This document shows positions 1 to 7,114 of a DNA stretch of 64,000 bases, one piece after another (within the stretch, counting starts at the first letter, position 1; the number at the start of each line of letters is the position of its first letter). The stretch comes from Thiomonas sp. X19 (GTDB lineage: Bacteria; Pseudomonadota; Gammaproteobacteria; Burkholderiales; Burkholderiaceae_C). Under the pieces are notes generated by a model, which was given only the letters and a program-made list of their open reading frames with translations, made no database searches and was not told the origin of the DNA. Location: the NCBI RefSeq assembly GCF_900089495.1, contig NZ_LT605203.1, positions 242,184-306,183 on the forward strand, read 5' to 3'. The position numbers and the translations under genes are program-made.

Positions 1-282
1 ACAACATGAGCGTGAAGTAGAGCATCGGCATCGAGACCCCGGACCTTGCCGTGCGACGCGCCTGGCCCATCGCGATGCCGGGAAAAAACGAGCGAGCCGC
101 ACCCCGCCACCGTTGACGAGACGGACGCCCCAGGCGGTATCGAAGGTGCCACGCGAGACGTTCGCAGGAAATGCCATGGATCGATGCCTGCATCGGGCAA
201 AGACCCGCATTGGCAAGTCGGCCGGTTGCGCCTCACCGCCAGCCGTGCCTTTTCAAATCAACCTGATTCGAGAGGTCACACC
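1..282. other. window edge, no gene recognised
   Basis: No convincing gene is visible here. A reading frame open from near the left edge joins the lipoprotein gene below in the same frame, but its translation before the ATG at 283 is arginine- and proline-rich with no recognisable domain. I treat it as an upstream leader. The promoter of the small lipoprotein gene presumably lies here, but no clear -35/-10 pair was seen. Confidence 0.4.
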
Positions 283-498
283 ATGAGAACCAAGCAGAGA
301 TTCCTACCCTCCATCGCCGCCGCAGCCATGCTGCTCGCCCTGGGGGGCTGCGCCGGCATGTCGAGGCAGAATAAAGACACGGCCATCGGCGCCGGTGTCG
401 GCGCCGTGGGTGGCGCCGTGTTGTCGGGCGGCAGTGGCATTGGCACGGTGGGTGGCGCGGCCGTCGGCGGCGTCATCGGCAACCAAGTCGGCAAGTAA
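283..498 (+). CDS. glycine zipper 2TM-type lipoprotein, small
   Basis: A 71-residue envelope lipoprotein. Residues 1-23 form a lipoprotein signal with basic start (MRTKQR), an alanine/leucine core and a lipobox (LALGGC) whose Cys would be lipidated. The rest is a glycine zipper: repeated small-residue runs such as GAGVGAVGGAV and GGAAVGGVIG, typical of the glycine-zipper 2TM family (OsmB/SlyB-like), which insert in or sit on the outer membrane. I chose the ATG at 283 because it directly starts the signal peptide; the frame is open further upstream but looks non-coding. Family members are often stress-induced and their exact role is unclear. A second small lipoprotein gene follows 77 bases downstream. 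Confidence 0.8.
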   Translation: MRTKQRFLPSIAAAAMLLALGGCAGMSRQNKDTAIGAGVGAVGGAVLSGGSGIGTVGGAAVGGVIGNQVGK

Positions 499-575
499 GT
501 AAGCCCCCCTTGCGCGAGGCGTCAGTCCAAACGCTGCGGTGTTGGCCTGATGCGGCGCACAACCCAGGTACCCCC

Positions 576-770
576 ATGACTCCACACATCAAACGTCTTG
601 CCACCGCGTTCGCCATCAGCGCCGTGATGGTCGCGCTTGCCGGCTGTCAGAAGCCCGAGGGCCCGGCGCAGAAGGCGGGCAAGGCCATCGACCAGGGCGC
701 GGCGAAGGCTGGGCAGGCGATTCAAAACGCCGGCAACAGCATTCAAAAAACGGCCAAGGGCAACCCGTAG
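576..770 (+). CDS. small lipoprotein, entericidin-like composition
   Basis: A 64-residue protein with a basic N-terminus (MTPHIKR), a hydrophobic core and a clear lipobox (VALAGC), so it is expected to be a lipid-anchored envelope peptide. The mature part, about 40 residues, is rich in Ala, Lys, Gln and Gly with heptad-like spacing (QKAGKAIDQGAAKAGQAIQ) and should form an amphipathic helix. Composition recalls entericidin-type peptides, but I see no diagnostic motif, so the function is unassigned. It lies 77 bases after the glycine-zipper lipoprotein, same strand, and may be co-transcribed with it. Confidence 0.65.
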   Translation: MTPHIKRLATAFAISAVMVALAGCQKPEGPAQKAGKAIDQGAAKAGQAIQNAGNSIQKTAKGNP

Positions 771-838
771 CAAACGCCGCTCTGACAACGGCGGACCGAC
801 CGCAGGAGCCTGACCGCCTTGCCGCAGGCGCGGGCCGA

Positions 839-1579
839 TCAGCGCTCGGCGGCATTGGCTGGCGCGGTGAGCGTGAGCAGGATGTCGGCATACCAGGCGC
901 AGTTCAGCCCGAGCGACTCGTCCTGTCGCAGGTCGCGGCTGCCGATGTCGATGCGCGTGGTGTGCACGCCCAGCAGCTTCCAGGGCAGTTCCGGGTCGCC
1001 GTCGGGATGGCGCAGCACGACGGGCGCGCCACTGGTGCCGCGATGGGTGCGCGCGTCGGTGAGAAAGTAGCCCTGGCCCTGAAAGCACAGGCCGAAGGAT
1101 GAGGCGATGGTCGCCTGGCGCACCACGGGCAGATGATGCAAGGTGTCGTGGAAGCCGAGCGGAAAACCGACCACGAGCAGGGGGCTGCCCACCTCCACCT
1201 CCCGCAGGCAACGCTGCAGGTGCGCGGGCGTGAAACTGCACAGCAGGACACCGGCCGGAAGCATGGCGCGATCGATCTCGATCACCGCCACGTCGATTTC
1301 GCCACCGTCATCGCTGCCTTGGCGCCAGAGCCGCTCGCCATGGTCGTAGAGCAGGACCGAGAGCGCGGTGGAGCGGGCGAGGTTGTCGGCCTCGGTGTGC
1401 AACTCGATTTCGATGCGGCTCGGGGCATGCCCGCTCGGCGCGTCGATCAGCACATGCCGGCTGGTGACCAGATACAGATGCTGGTCGCGCTCGAAGTAAA
1501 ACCCGCTGGCCCCGGTCAACGGCCGGCCGTGATCGAAGGTCGAAATACGGGCGGTGGTCAGCAGCAGGGGTTCGATCAT
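839..1579 (-). CDS. trypsin-like serine peptidase (cytoplasmic type)
   Basis: A 246-residue protein of the trypsin-like peptidase fold. The triad can be placed: His42 in TSRHVL, Asp96 in EIDVAVIEID, and Ser183 in RGTSGAPVV, with the expected oxyanion-hole Gly context. There is no signal peptide and no PDZ domain, which separates it from DegP/HtrA proteases; similar stand-alone trypsin-2-like proteins occur widely and substrates are unknown. The start at 1579 gives a compact domain with nothing to spare. It lies just downstream of the leftward transglutaminase-like gene (gap about 110 bases), so the two may share a transcript. Proteolytic activity is inferred from the conserved triad only. Confidence 0.75.
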   Translation of the reverse strand: MIEPLLLTTARISTFDHGRPLTGASGFYFERDQHLYLVTSRHVLIDAPSGHAPSRIEIELHTEADNLARSTALSVLLYDHGERLWRQGSDDGGEIDVAVIEIDRAMLPAGVLLCSFTPAHLQRCLREVEVGSPLLVVGFPLGFHDTLHHLPVVRQATIASSFGLCFQGQGYFLTDARTHRGTSGAPVVLRHPDGDPELPWKLLGVHTTRIDIGSRDLRQDESLGLNCAWYADILLTLTAPANAAER

Positions 1580-1690
1580 GAGCAGCCTCGCTTCAAGCCG
1601 CGGCGCGCTCGCCTCTTGCCGCGCCGGTCGAGGTCGCGCAGCACTGGCGCCCGGGTCGCCGACCCAGGCGCCAAGCCGGCGCGTTGCGGG

Positions 1691-2554
1691 TCAATCATCC
1701 GTTGAAAGCGCCTCGGTCCTGTGGTGCGGGAGGATCAGCTGGCCGTCGGCGCCGGCAATGGCTTCGATGGTGATGATGGGCGCGGACGAGCGGACCGGAC
1801 CGAAGATGGTGGCGAACGCCACGTCGGCCGCGTCGCGCCCGGAGCCGAAGCGCACGAAGCCCATGGGGATGGCCGTGCCCGAGGGGTCGAAGATGTACCA
1901 GCGCCCGCCCAGATAGACCTCGACATAGGCGTGGAAGTCGGTGGGGCCGAGGCCGGGGTCGGCGCCGTAGTCGATGCCGGTGGTGAAGCGCGCCGGGATG
2001 TTGCTGGCCCGGCACAGCGCAATCATCAGGTGAGCGAAGTCGCGGCACACCCCTTCGGTCGCGACCAGCGTGTCGATCGCCGAGGTGTTGGAGTTCGAGG
2101 TGTTCATCACGAAGGTCGTGTGCTGCTCCACCCAGTCGCGTATCGCCATGGCGCGGCCGTAGCCAGGCTTGATCTGGCCGAATTCGCGCAGCGCCAGCTT
2201 GTACAGCCGGTCCGACTGGCAGTAGCGGCTGGGGTAGATGTAGCCCAGCACGCGCGCCGGCAACTGCGCCACCGCGACTTCCGCGATCTGCCCGGGTTCG
2301 GCGACATGGTGCTGCAGGTCGACCGTGGCGCCGTAGCGCACTTGCAAAGGGCCCGCAGCCGCGCGCAGGCGCATGGCGCGATTGCCGGAGGCGGGGCTGG
2401 TCTCGACCTTGAACTGGATGTTCTGGCTCAGCGTCAGGGTCTCCTCCAGCACATGCTGCTGCTCGGTGTGGGCGGCGTGGATATTGAAGACGAAGTCGCA
2501 ACCGGGCTCGAAGACCTCGTAGTTCAACTCCAGTGTCAGACGCATGCGGATCAT
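1691..2554 (-). CDS. transglutaminase-like superfamily protein
   Basis: A 287-residue protein with an N-terminal beta domain (roughly 1-150, of the bacterial transglutaminase-like N-terminal type) followed by a transglutaminase/protease-like core. The catalytic triad is visible: Cys170 in EGVCRDFAH, His208 in DFHAYVE and Asp223 in IFDPSG. Such proteins are predicted cysteine peptidases or amidases rather than true crosslinking enzymes. The start at 2554 (MIRMRL) begins the conserved domain; a second ATG lies 9 bases in (2545), and neither has a strong Shine-Dalgarno. The longer upstream frame reads as non-coding. A universal stress protein gene lies upstream on the same strand. Confidence 0.8.
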   Translation of the reverse strand: MIRMRLTLELNYEVFEPGCDFVFNIHAAHTEQQHVLEETLTLSQNIQFKVETSPASGNRAMRLRAAAGPLQVRYGATVDLQHHVAEPGQIAEVAVAQLPARVLGYIYPSRYCQSDRLYKLALREFGQIKPGYGRAMAIRDWVEQHTTFVMNTSNSNTSAIDTLVATEGVCRDFAHLMIALCRASNIPARFTTGIDYGADPGLGPTDFHAYVEVYLGGRWYIFDPSGTAIPMGFVRFGSGRDAADVAFATIFGPVRSSAPIITIEAIAGADGQLILPHHRTEALSTDD

Positions 2555-2674
2555 GGGGGAGTCACGCTCGGCGCGCGGGTGGTGTTTGGGTTGGTGGATG
2601 AGGAATTGGCGGCTTGGCCGCGACGCACGGGTGTGCATCGCCCCTGCCACCAGGCGCGGCCATGACCGCCGGCT

Positions 2675-3121
2675 TCAGGCCGCCGGCACGTCGCCCAGCT
2701 GCACGTTGAGCACGGGAATGGCGCACAGGCGCTCCACGCCAGCCGCCACGCTGGGCTGCAGCAGGTGGTAAAGGCCGCCGTGCCCATGGCTGCCGAACAC
2801 GATCAGGTCGGCGCCCCAGGCCTGCGCGTCGGCCGTGATGACGGCGGCAATGTCGGTGGCCTCGGGGCTGGTCTCGGCGATGGCGGTGCTGGCTTGCAGG
2901 CCGGCATCCGTGGCGCTTTGCATCCAGCCATCGAGCATCAGCCGGGCATCGTTGCTCATCACTTCGATCATGTTGGGGACGGAACCCATGAAACTGTTGA
3001 AGTCGATGACGACCAGAAAACGCACGGCGGCCGCGTGCTCGCGCGCCAGGCCGATGGCATGTGCCGCCGCAGCCTGCGCCGTGTCGCTTGCGTCGAGGGG
3101 AATGAGTATTTTGGTGGTCAT
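2675..3121 (-). CDS. universal stress protein, UspA family
   Basis: A 148-residue single-domain UspA protein. It starts with the family's first strand (KILIPLDAS) and ends with the ATP-binding signature: GSHGHGG at about 112-118 followed by a Ser in the next helix, then a final strand (IPVLNVQ). The GxxGxG-type loop suggests nucleotide binding, as in ATP-binding Usp proteins. It acts in the cytoplasm during stress or growth arrest; the partner is unknown. It stands between the transglutaminase-like gene (gap 120) and a small secreted protein gene, all leftward. Confidence 0.9.
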   Translation of the reverse strand: MTTKILIPLDASDTAQAAAAHAIGLAREHAAAVRFLVVIDFNSFMGSVPNMIEVMSNDARLMLDGWMQSATDAGLQASTAIAETSPEATDIAAVITADAQAWGADLIVFGSHGHGGLYHLLQPSVAAGVERLCAIPVLNVQLGDVPAA

Positions 3122-3241
3122 GGTTGGTGTGCGCTGGGCGCCGGTGTCGAGTCTGTGTGCATCGTAGGAGTCTTCTGAGCCTGGGGCGTGCCTGTTTCCG
3201 AATCGGCCCGCGCCATCGGCGGACCCCGACCAGCGCGAGGC

Positions 3242-3676
3242 CTACCAGCGCAAAGACTGGTTCATGCTGCCGGCATGCACCTGAATGCTCCGCGTCTGCC
3301 CATGGTGGGTGCCCATCACGGTGTACGTGCCCGCTGGCAACTTGACGTAGCACAGCGGCCCGCTGGCCGTGAAGCTGGCCACGGTCTTGCCGTGGGACTG
3401 GATCTGGATCGGCACATCGGCCAGATAGGCCCCACCCGGCCCGCCCACCATCCAGAAACCAAGGTTGAAGTCCTTCGCCCGGGCTTTCAACTGCTGCAGG
3501 CTTGCATCGCCCACGCCGCCGCAAAGGTGGACGATGGCCGCATGCGGCTCAGCCGGGTTCTGCTGCGGCTCCTGGGCTCGGGCCTGGGCCACACCCATGA
3601 GCCATGACGCACAGGCGCCGATGAAAGCCAGCGTCAGAAGGGCTTTGCGCGCCGTGACGGCATGCGGCTTGACCAT
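3242..3676 (-). CDS. secreted protein with carboxypeptidase-regulatory-like fold
   Basis: A 144-residue protein with an N-terminal signal peptide: basic region (MVKPHAVTARK), hydrophobic core (LLTLAFIGACASWLMG) and likely cleavage near AQARAQ. The mature part contains a beta-rich domain with VKLPAGTYTV near its C-terminus, the hallmark of carboxypeptidase-regulatory-like or transthyretin-like folds that often decorate secreted proteins. The start at 3676 is chosen because it begins the signal peptide. No enzyme motif is seen; the function is unknown, most likely a periplasmic binding or structural protein. The dksA-like gene lies 58 bases upstream on the same strand. Confidence 0.6.
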   Translation of the reverse strand: MVKPHAVTARKALLTLAFIGACASWLMGVAQARAQEPQQNPAEPHAAIVHLCGGVGDASLQQLKARAKDFNLGFWMVGGPGGAYLADVPIQIQSHGKTVASFTASGPLCYVKLPAGTYTVMGTHHGQTRSIQVHAGSMNQSLRW

Positions 3677-3734
3677 GATGGAAGGCTCCAGGCCGGAACT
3701 CGCCTGCGGGGCGGCGTGCACGGGCCTTGCACGC

Positions 3735-4178
3735 TCATGCATGGCCGCGCACGGGCCGGCGGTTGCGGGTCGATTCGCGCAAGGCCTGCTCGTCCAGGGA
3801 AAGCGTCGCGGTGGGGCGCGCCATCAGGCGGGCCAAGCCGATGGGTTCGCCGGACTCCTCGCACAGGCCATAGCTGCCATCGTGAATCCGCACCAGCGCC
3901 TGGTCGATGGCGTGCAGATGCCTGCGCTCGCGGTCACGCACCCGCAGTTCGAGCGCATGGTCCTCTTCCAGCGAGGCGCGGTCAGACGGGTCGGGAGTCG
4001 GCTCGAACTCCTGCAGATGGCTGGTGGTCTCGTGCGCCGACTGCAACAAGGCCTCGCGCTCACGCAGCAGCAAGGCCTCGAAAAACGCCAATTGCTCGGC
4101 CGTGAGGGGTTGATCAACCGTCGGCGGCAGCGGCTTGATGCGCCGGATGGAAGCCGTGACTGAAACTTGTCGATGCAT
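3735..4178 (-). CDS. DksA/TraR-family protein with a single zinc-finger cysteine; start region cut by IS4
   Basis: A 147-residue DksA-like protein. Two helices (about 28-60 and 70-100) form the predicted coiled coil that enters the RNA polymerase secondary channel, followed by the globular region. E. coli DksA has a four-Cys zinc site; here only the first Cys remains (Cys106 in GLCEESGEPIG), and the other three positions are Ser, Ser and Glu or similar, so it should not bind zinc in the classical way. Single-Cys DksA paralogues are known. Its ATG lies inside the target duplication of the adjacent IS4 element, so its native ribosome binding site and promoter now sit about 1.3 kb away. It may be silent or driven from the element's end. 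Confidence 0.8.
   Translation of the reverse strand: MHRQVSVTASIRRIKPLPPTVDQPLTAEQLAFFEALLLREREALLQSAHETTSHLQEFEPTPDPSDRASLEEDHALELRVRDRERRHLHAIDQALVRIHDGSYGLCEESGEPIGLARLMARPTATLSLDEQALRESTRNRRPVRGHA
4170..4178. repeat. IS4 target-site duplication, left copy
   Basis: The nine bases TCGATGCAT occur here and again at 5504-5512 on the other side of the IS4-family element. An 11-base repeat (TCGATGCATCA, 4170-4180 and 5504-5514) can also be drawn, but then two extra bases separate it from the right inverted repeat. This copy carries the present start codon of the dksA-like gene. Confidence 0.75.
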
Positions 4179-5503
4179 CAGTAGTGTCCGGTTGATTGGA
4201 TGTCAGCGAGCCGCCGAGCCAATGTTGACGCGGGTTTTGAGCGATTCATGGGTGTCCACGATTTGAATTTCGGTTTGCCGATTTGCGATGCTGACGGGTT
4301 TGCACGACCCGAGGTGATGCATGAACATCGGCAAGACGCTGTTTGCGCAGGTGATGGAGTTTGTGCCATGGAAGACGTTTGGTCGCATCATCGAGCGGCA
4401 CCAGGGCGATGCCGGTGTGCGTACGCTGGGGTGCGCCGATGTGTTTCGCGTCCTGGCGTTCGCGCAACTCACCTGGCGCGAATCGCTGCGCGACATCGAG
4501 GCGTGTCTGGCGGCCAACCAGACCAAGCTGTTCCACATGGGGATCAAAGCTGTGCCTGCGCGCTCCACGCTGTCCGATGCGTTGACTCAGCGCGATTGGC
4601 GCATCTATCACGCGCTGGCGCAGCGGTTGATCGCCCGGGCACGGGCGCTGTATGCGCAGGAGCCTTCGGACCTGGGGCTCGACGCCACGGTCTACGCGCT
4701 GGACTCCACCACCATCGATCTGTGCCTGAGCTTGTTCGACTGGGCACCATTTCGCTCCACCAAGGCCGCCATCAAGCTGCACACGCTCTTGGACTTGCGT
4801 GGGGCGATTCCCGCCTTCATTCACATCAGCGACGGCAAACTGCACGATGTCAACGTGCTCGACGTCCTGCCCGTGGAGGCTGGAGCGTTCTACGTGATGG
4901 ACCGGGGCTACGTGGATTTCGCGCGGCTGTATGCACTGCATCAGGCCGGCGCCTTCTTCATCACGCGAGCCAAGAAGGGCATGGACGCGCGGCGGGTGTA
5001 CTCGGCTGCCACCGACCGCAGCACGGGGGTGATCTGCGATCAGAGCATCCGCTTCAACGGCTTTTACGCCAGCCGGGACTATCCCGAGCATCTGCGCCGC
5101 ATTCGTTTCAAAGACCCCGAATCGGGCAGGACGCTGATCTTCCTGACGAACAACACGAGCCTGCCAGCCTTGACGATCGCCGCACTCTACAAGAGCCGCT
5201 GGCAGGTCGAACTCTTCTTCAAATGGATCAAGCAGCATCTGCGGATCAAGCGTTTTCTGGGCACCAGCGAGAACGCGGTGAAAACGCAAATCTGGTGTGC
5301 CATCGCCACCTACGTGCTGATTGCCATCATCAAACAGGAGCTTCACCTCGATGCCTCGCTCTACACATGTCTACAGATTCTGTCGGTCTCGGTTTTCGAG
5401 AAAACCCAGCTTTCATGCGCCTTGCAGCCCGATCGCACCCAACCCGAACTGGTCTCGATCGCTAACCAATTGAATCTGTTCGAGATTTAACCGGACACTA
5501 CTA
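4179..5503 (+). mobile_element. IS4-family insertion sequence, complete
   Basis: About 1.3 kb bounded by 13-base inverted repeats: GTAGTGTCCGGTT at 4181-4193 and its exact complement at 5489-5501. It holds one intact transposase gene on the plus strand. The flanking 9-base (perhaps 11-base) direct repeat shows it arrived by transposition, and its perfect state suggests a recent event. It landed in the start region of the leftward dksA-like gene. The exact outer bases are uncertain by two positions because the end bases resemble the target. Confidence 0.85.
4321..5490 (+). CDS. IS4-family transposase with DUF4372-like N-terminal domain
   Basis: A 389-residue DDE transposase that moves its element by cut-and-paste. 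The N-terminal 75 residues match the DUF4372-type DNA-binding domain that precedes many IS4-family catalytic cores. Catalytic residues: Asp128 in ALDSTTID, Asp194 in VMDRGY, and the family's YREK signature with Tyr290, Arg293, Glu297 and Lys304 (YKSRWQVELFFKWIK). The stop codon overlaps the right inverted repeat. No frameshift or internal stop is present, so it looks functional. A 98-base region upstream of the ATG separates it from the left end. Confidence 0.92.
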   Translation: MNIGKTLFAQVMEFVPWKTFGRIIERHQGDAGVRTLGCADVFRVLAFAQLTWRESLRDIEACLAANQTKLFHMGIKAVPARSTLSDALTQRDWRIYHALAQRLIARARALYAQEPSDLGLDATVYALDSTTIDLCLSLFDWAPFRSTKAAIKLHTLLDLRGAIPAFIHISDGKLHDVNVLDVLPVEAGAFYVMDRGYVDFARLYALHQAGAFFITRAKKGMDARRVYSAATDRSTGVICDQSIRFNGFYASRDYPEHLRRIRFKDPESGRTLIFLTNNTSLPALTIAALYKSRWQVELFFKWIKQHLRIKRFLGTSENAVKTQIWCAIATYVLIAIIKQELHLDASLYTCLQILSVSVFEKTQLSCALQPDRTQPELVSIANQLNLFEI

Positions 5504-5598
5504 TCGATGCATCATGATGGACCTCGGTCTTGTCGAAATGCGGGCGTGAAAAACGAGATGGACTGGGCACGCGTCGCGCAGCTTTCTGGTCGGACGCT
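5504..5598. promoter_or_regulatory. right target duplication and the original ribosome binding site of the dksA-like gene
   Basis: The right target duplication is 5504-5512. Read on the minus strand, this DNA gives GAGG (complement of 5522-5525), a 6-base gap, then ATG ATG CAT CGA, which is the original start of the dksA-like gene (MMHR). The insertion therefore split the Shine-Dalgarno from the coding sequence. The rest of the stretch, up to the end of the ferritin-like gene, is short and shows no terminator, so the dksA-like gene may once have been read through from that gene. Confidence 0.7.
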
Positions 5599-6189
5599 TC
5601 AGTCTGCCAGCCAGTCCTTGAGTTCCTCGGCGTGCTCTTGCTCGTTGCTCAGGATGTCTTCCACCAGGCGCCTGGTGGTCGAGTCCTTGTCGCCGATGAG
5701 CGTGATGATCTGGCTGTAGGTTTCGATGGCCACGCGTTCGGCCACGAGGTTCGCGCGGATCATGGCCTTCAGGTCGAGCGCGTCGTTGTAGGCCGCATGG
5801 CTGCGCGCGGCGAGCGAATCCGGCGAGAAGTCGGGCTGGCCTCCCAGTTGCACGATGCGCTCGGCCAGGCGGTCGGCATGGCCCTGTTCTTCCTGGGCAT
5901 GGACCAGGAACTCTTCGGCAATCTTGGGCGAAGCCAGCCCCTGCGCGGTGAAGTGGTGGCGCTTGTAGCGCAGCACGCAAACCAGCTCGGTGGCGAGCGA
6001 GTCGTTGAGCAACTGGATGATGTCTTGGCTCCACGGGCCGTAGTGCGGCGTCATGGCGCCCCGGCTCAGGCTGTTCCTCGCGGCATCGATGGCCGCGGTG
6101 TTCAGCTTCAGGCGGGTGTTGCTGGCCGCGGTTTCGGGCTTGGCTTTGACTTTGAGCTTCGGCTTGGTGCTTTTGGTCTTGGTACTCAT
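5599..6189 (-). CDS. ferritin-like domain protein (bacterioferritin-type)
   Basis: A 196-residue protein. The first 35 residues are a lysine-rich tail (MSTKTKSTKPKLKVK) absent from ordinary bacterioferritin. The remainder is a four-helix ferritin-like domain with diiron ligand patterns: a Glu in ATELVCVLRYKRHH, ExxH in AQEEQGHADRL, a Glu in LVAERVAIETY and ExxH in NEQEHAEEL. The likely role is iron oxidation/storage or DNA protection, as in Dps or bacterioferritin relatives. I chose ATG 6189 because an AAGGA ribosome binding site lies about 8 bases upstream. The basic tail could bind DNA, by analogy with some Dps proteins; this is inference. Confidence 0.75.
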   Translation of the reverse strand: MSTKTKSTKPKLKVKAKPETAASNTRLKLNTAAIDAARNSLSRGAMTPHYGPWSQDIIQLLNDSLATELVCVLRYKRHHFTAQGLASPKIAEEFLVHAQEEQGHADRLAERIVQLGGQPDFSPDSLAARSHAAYNDALDLKAMIRANLVAERVAIETYSQIITLIGDKDSTTRRLVEDILSNEQEHAEELKDWLAD

Positions 6190-6674
6190 CGGGACGTTCC
6201 TTTCGAAGGCATGGAAGGCGGACGACGCCACACGGCGCGTACGCGCCGTGGCGGCGCGCGATGCGAGCGCCCGGCCGGCAGGCTCCGACCGAAGCCTGTG
6301 TCTGGTGTCGGCCCGGCGAAGCGGTCACCGCAGTCGCCTCAACCCTTGCAGGCTAGGCCTCCAGGGTGCTCACGTCTGTGCGCCAGCGCACAGTGTCTGG
6401 GCATGCGCTGGCGTGGCGTGATCGACGGCCCGGGTCGCGCCGGCCAATGTTCGCTAACGCACGGACACATCGCCCCCCGAATGACTAGGCTGAAATCCGT
6501 CGATGTTCAAACTTGCGGCGCCGCCTGGCCTCGTGGCCGTGAGCCAAGCTCAAGCCAGATCGCATGACGAGCCACCTCATGCAGGCCCCAAGGCCTGTGC
6601 GAAGTGCTCAAGCCTGGGATGTCACGACAACGCCCAGTTCCACCATCGCCCAGCACCTATCAGCCCGACATCCC
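6190..6674. other. intergenic region, no gene seen
   Basis: About 485 bases between the leftward ferritin-like gene and the rightward unknown gene, so promoters for both should lie here. Short frames on both strands lack starts with ribosome binding sites or recognisable products. No clear promoter boxes, tRNA or hairpin with a T-run was found. Confidence 0.5.
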
Positions 6675-7070
6675 ATGGACAACTTCGCGCAATGCCAGCC
6701 TGCAGTGGCGCACTCCCCCAGTGCGATGCGCGATGGCGCCGATGCCGCATCGGCCGCGCAGTCCGTCATTTCGACCTGGGAAGACATCAACGCCGCGCTG
6801 CGCCCCATCCTGGGTCAACAGGGCGTCGCCGCCCTGTTCTCACGCAGCTTGCTGCTCACCAGCGCTGAATACCCCTGGTTGATGCGTGTGCAGGCCGACA
6901 CGTTGACGCACCCGGACCTGGCCTTGCTGCAAACCGTGCTCCAGCAGCAAAACCGCGACAGTGCGGTCGCCGGAGGAGGGGCGCTGCTGCATACGTATTA
7001 CGAGTTGCTGGACAGCCTGCTCGGGCCAGCGCTCACCGAGCGCCTGCTGGGCGCCGTGGTCGCCCACTGA
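6675..7070 (+). CDS. conserved protein of unknown function paired with a diguanylate cyclase
   Basis: A 131-residue protein, likely all-helical and cytoplasmic, with no signal peptide. Recognisable stretches are LGQQGVAALFSRSLLLT at about 40-56 and a C-terminal helix with LLGPALTERLLGAVV. Similar small proteins often sit next to GGDEF or histidine kinase genes in betaproteobacteria, to my recollection. Its stop codon (7068-7070) overlaps by one base a possible ATG of the downstream diguanylate cyclase gene, which implies translational coupling and shared function. A sensory or output partner role in cyclic-di-GMP signalling is an inference from context. The ATG at 6675 is chosen because sequence before it is low-quality coding. 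Confidence 0.55.
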   Translation: MDNFAQCQPAVAHSPSAMRDGADAASAAQSVISTWEDINAALRPILGQQGVAALFSRSLLLTSAEYPWLMRVQADTLTHPDLALLQTVLQQQNRDSAVAGGGALLHTYYELLDSLLGPALTERLLGAVVAH

Positions 7071-7114
7071 TGGCCGCCGTGCTGCGCCAAACCGCGCGTC
7101 GAGGCGAACACACC

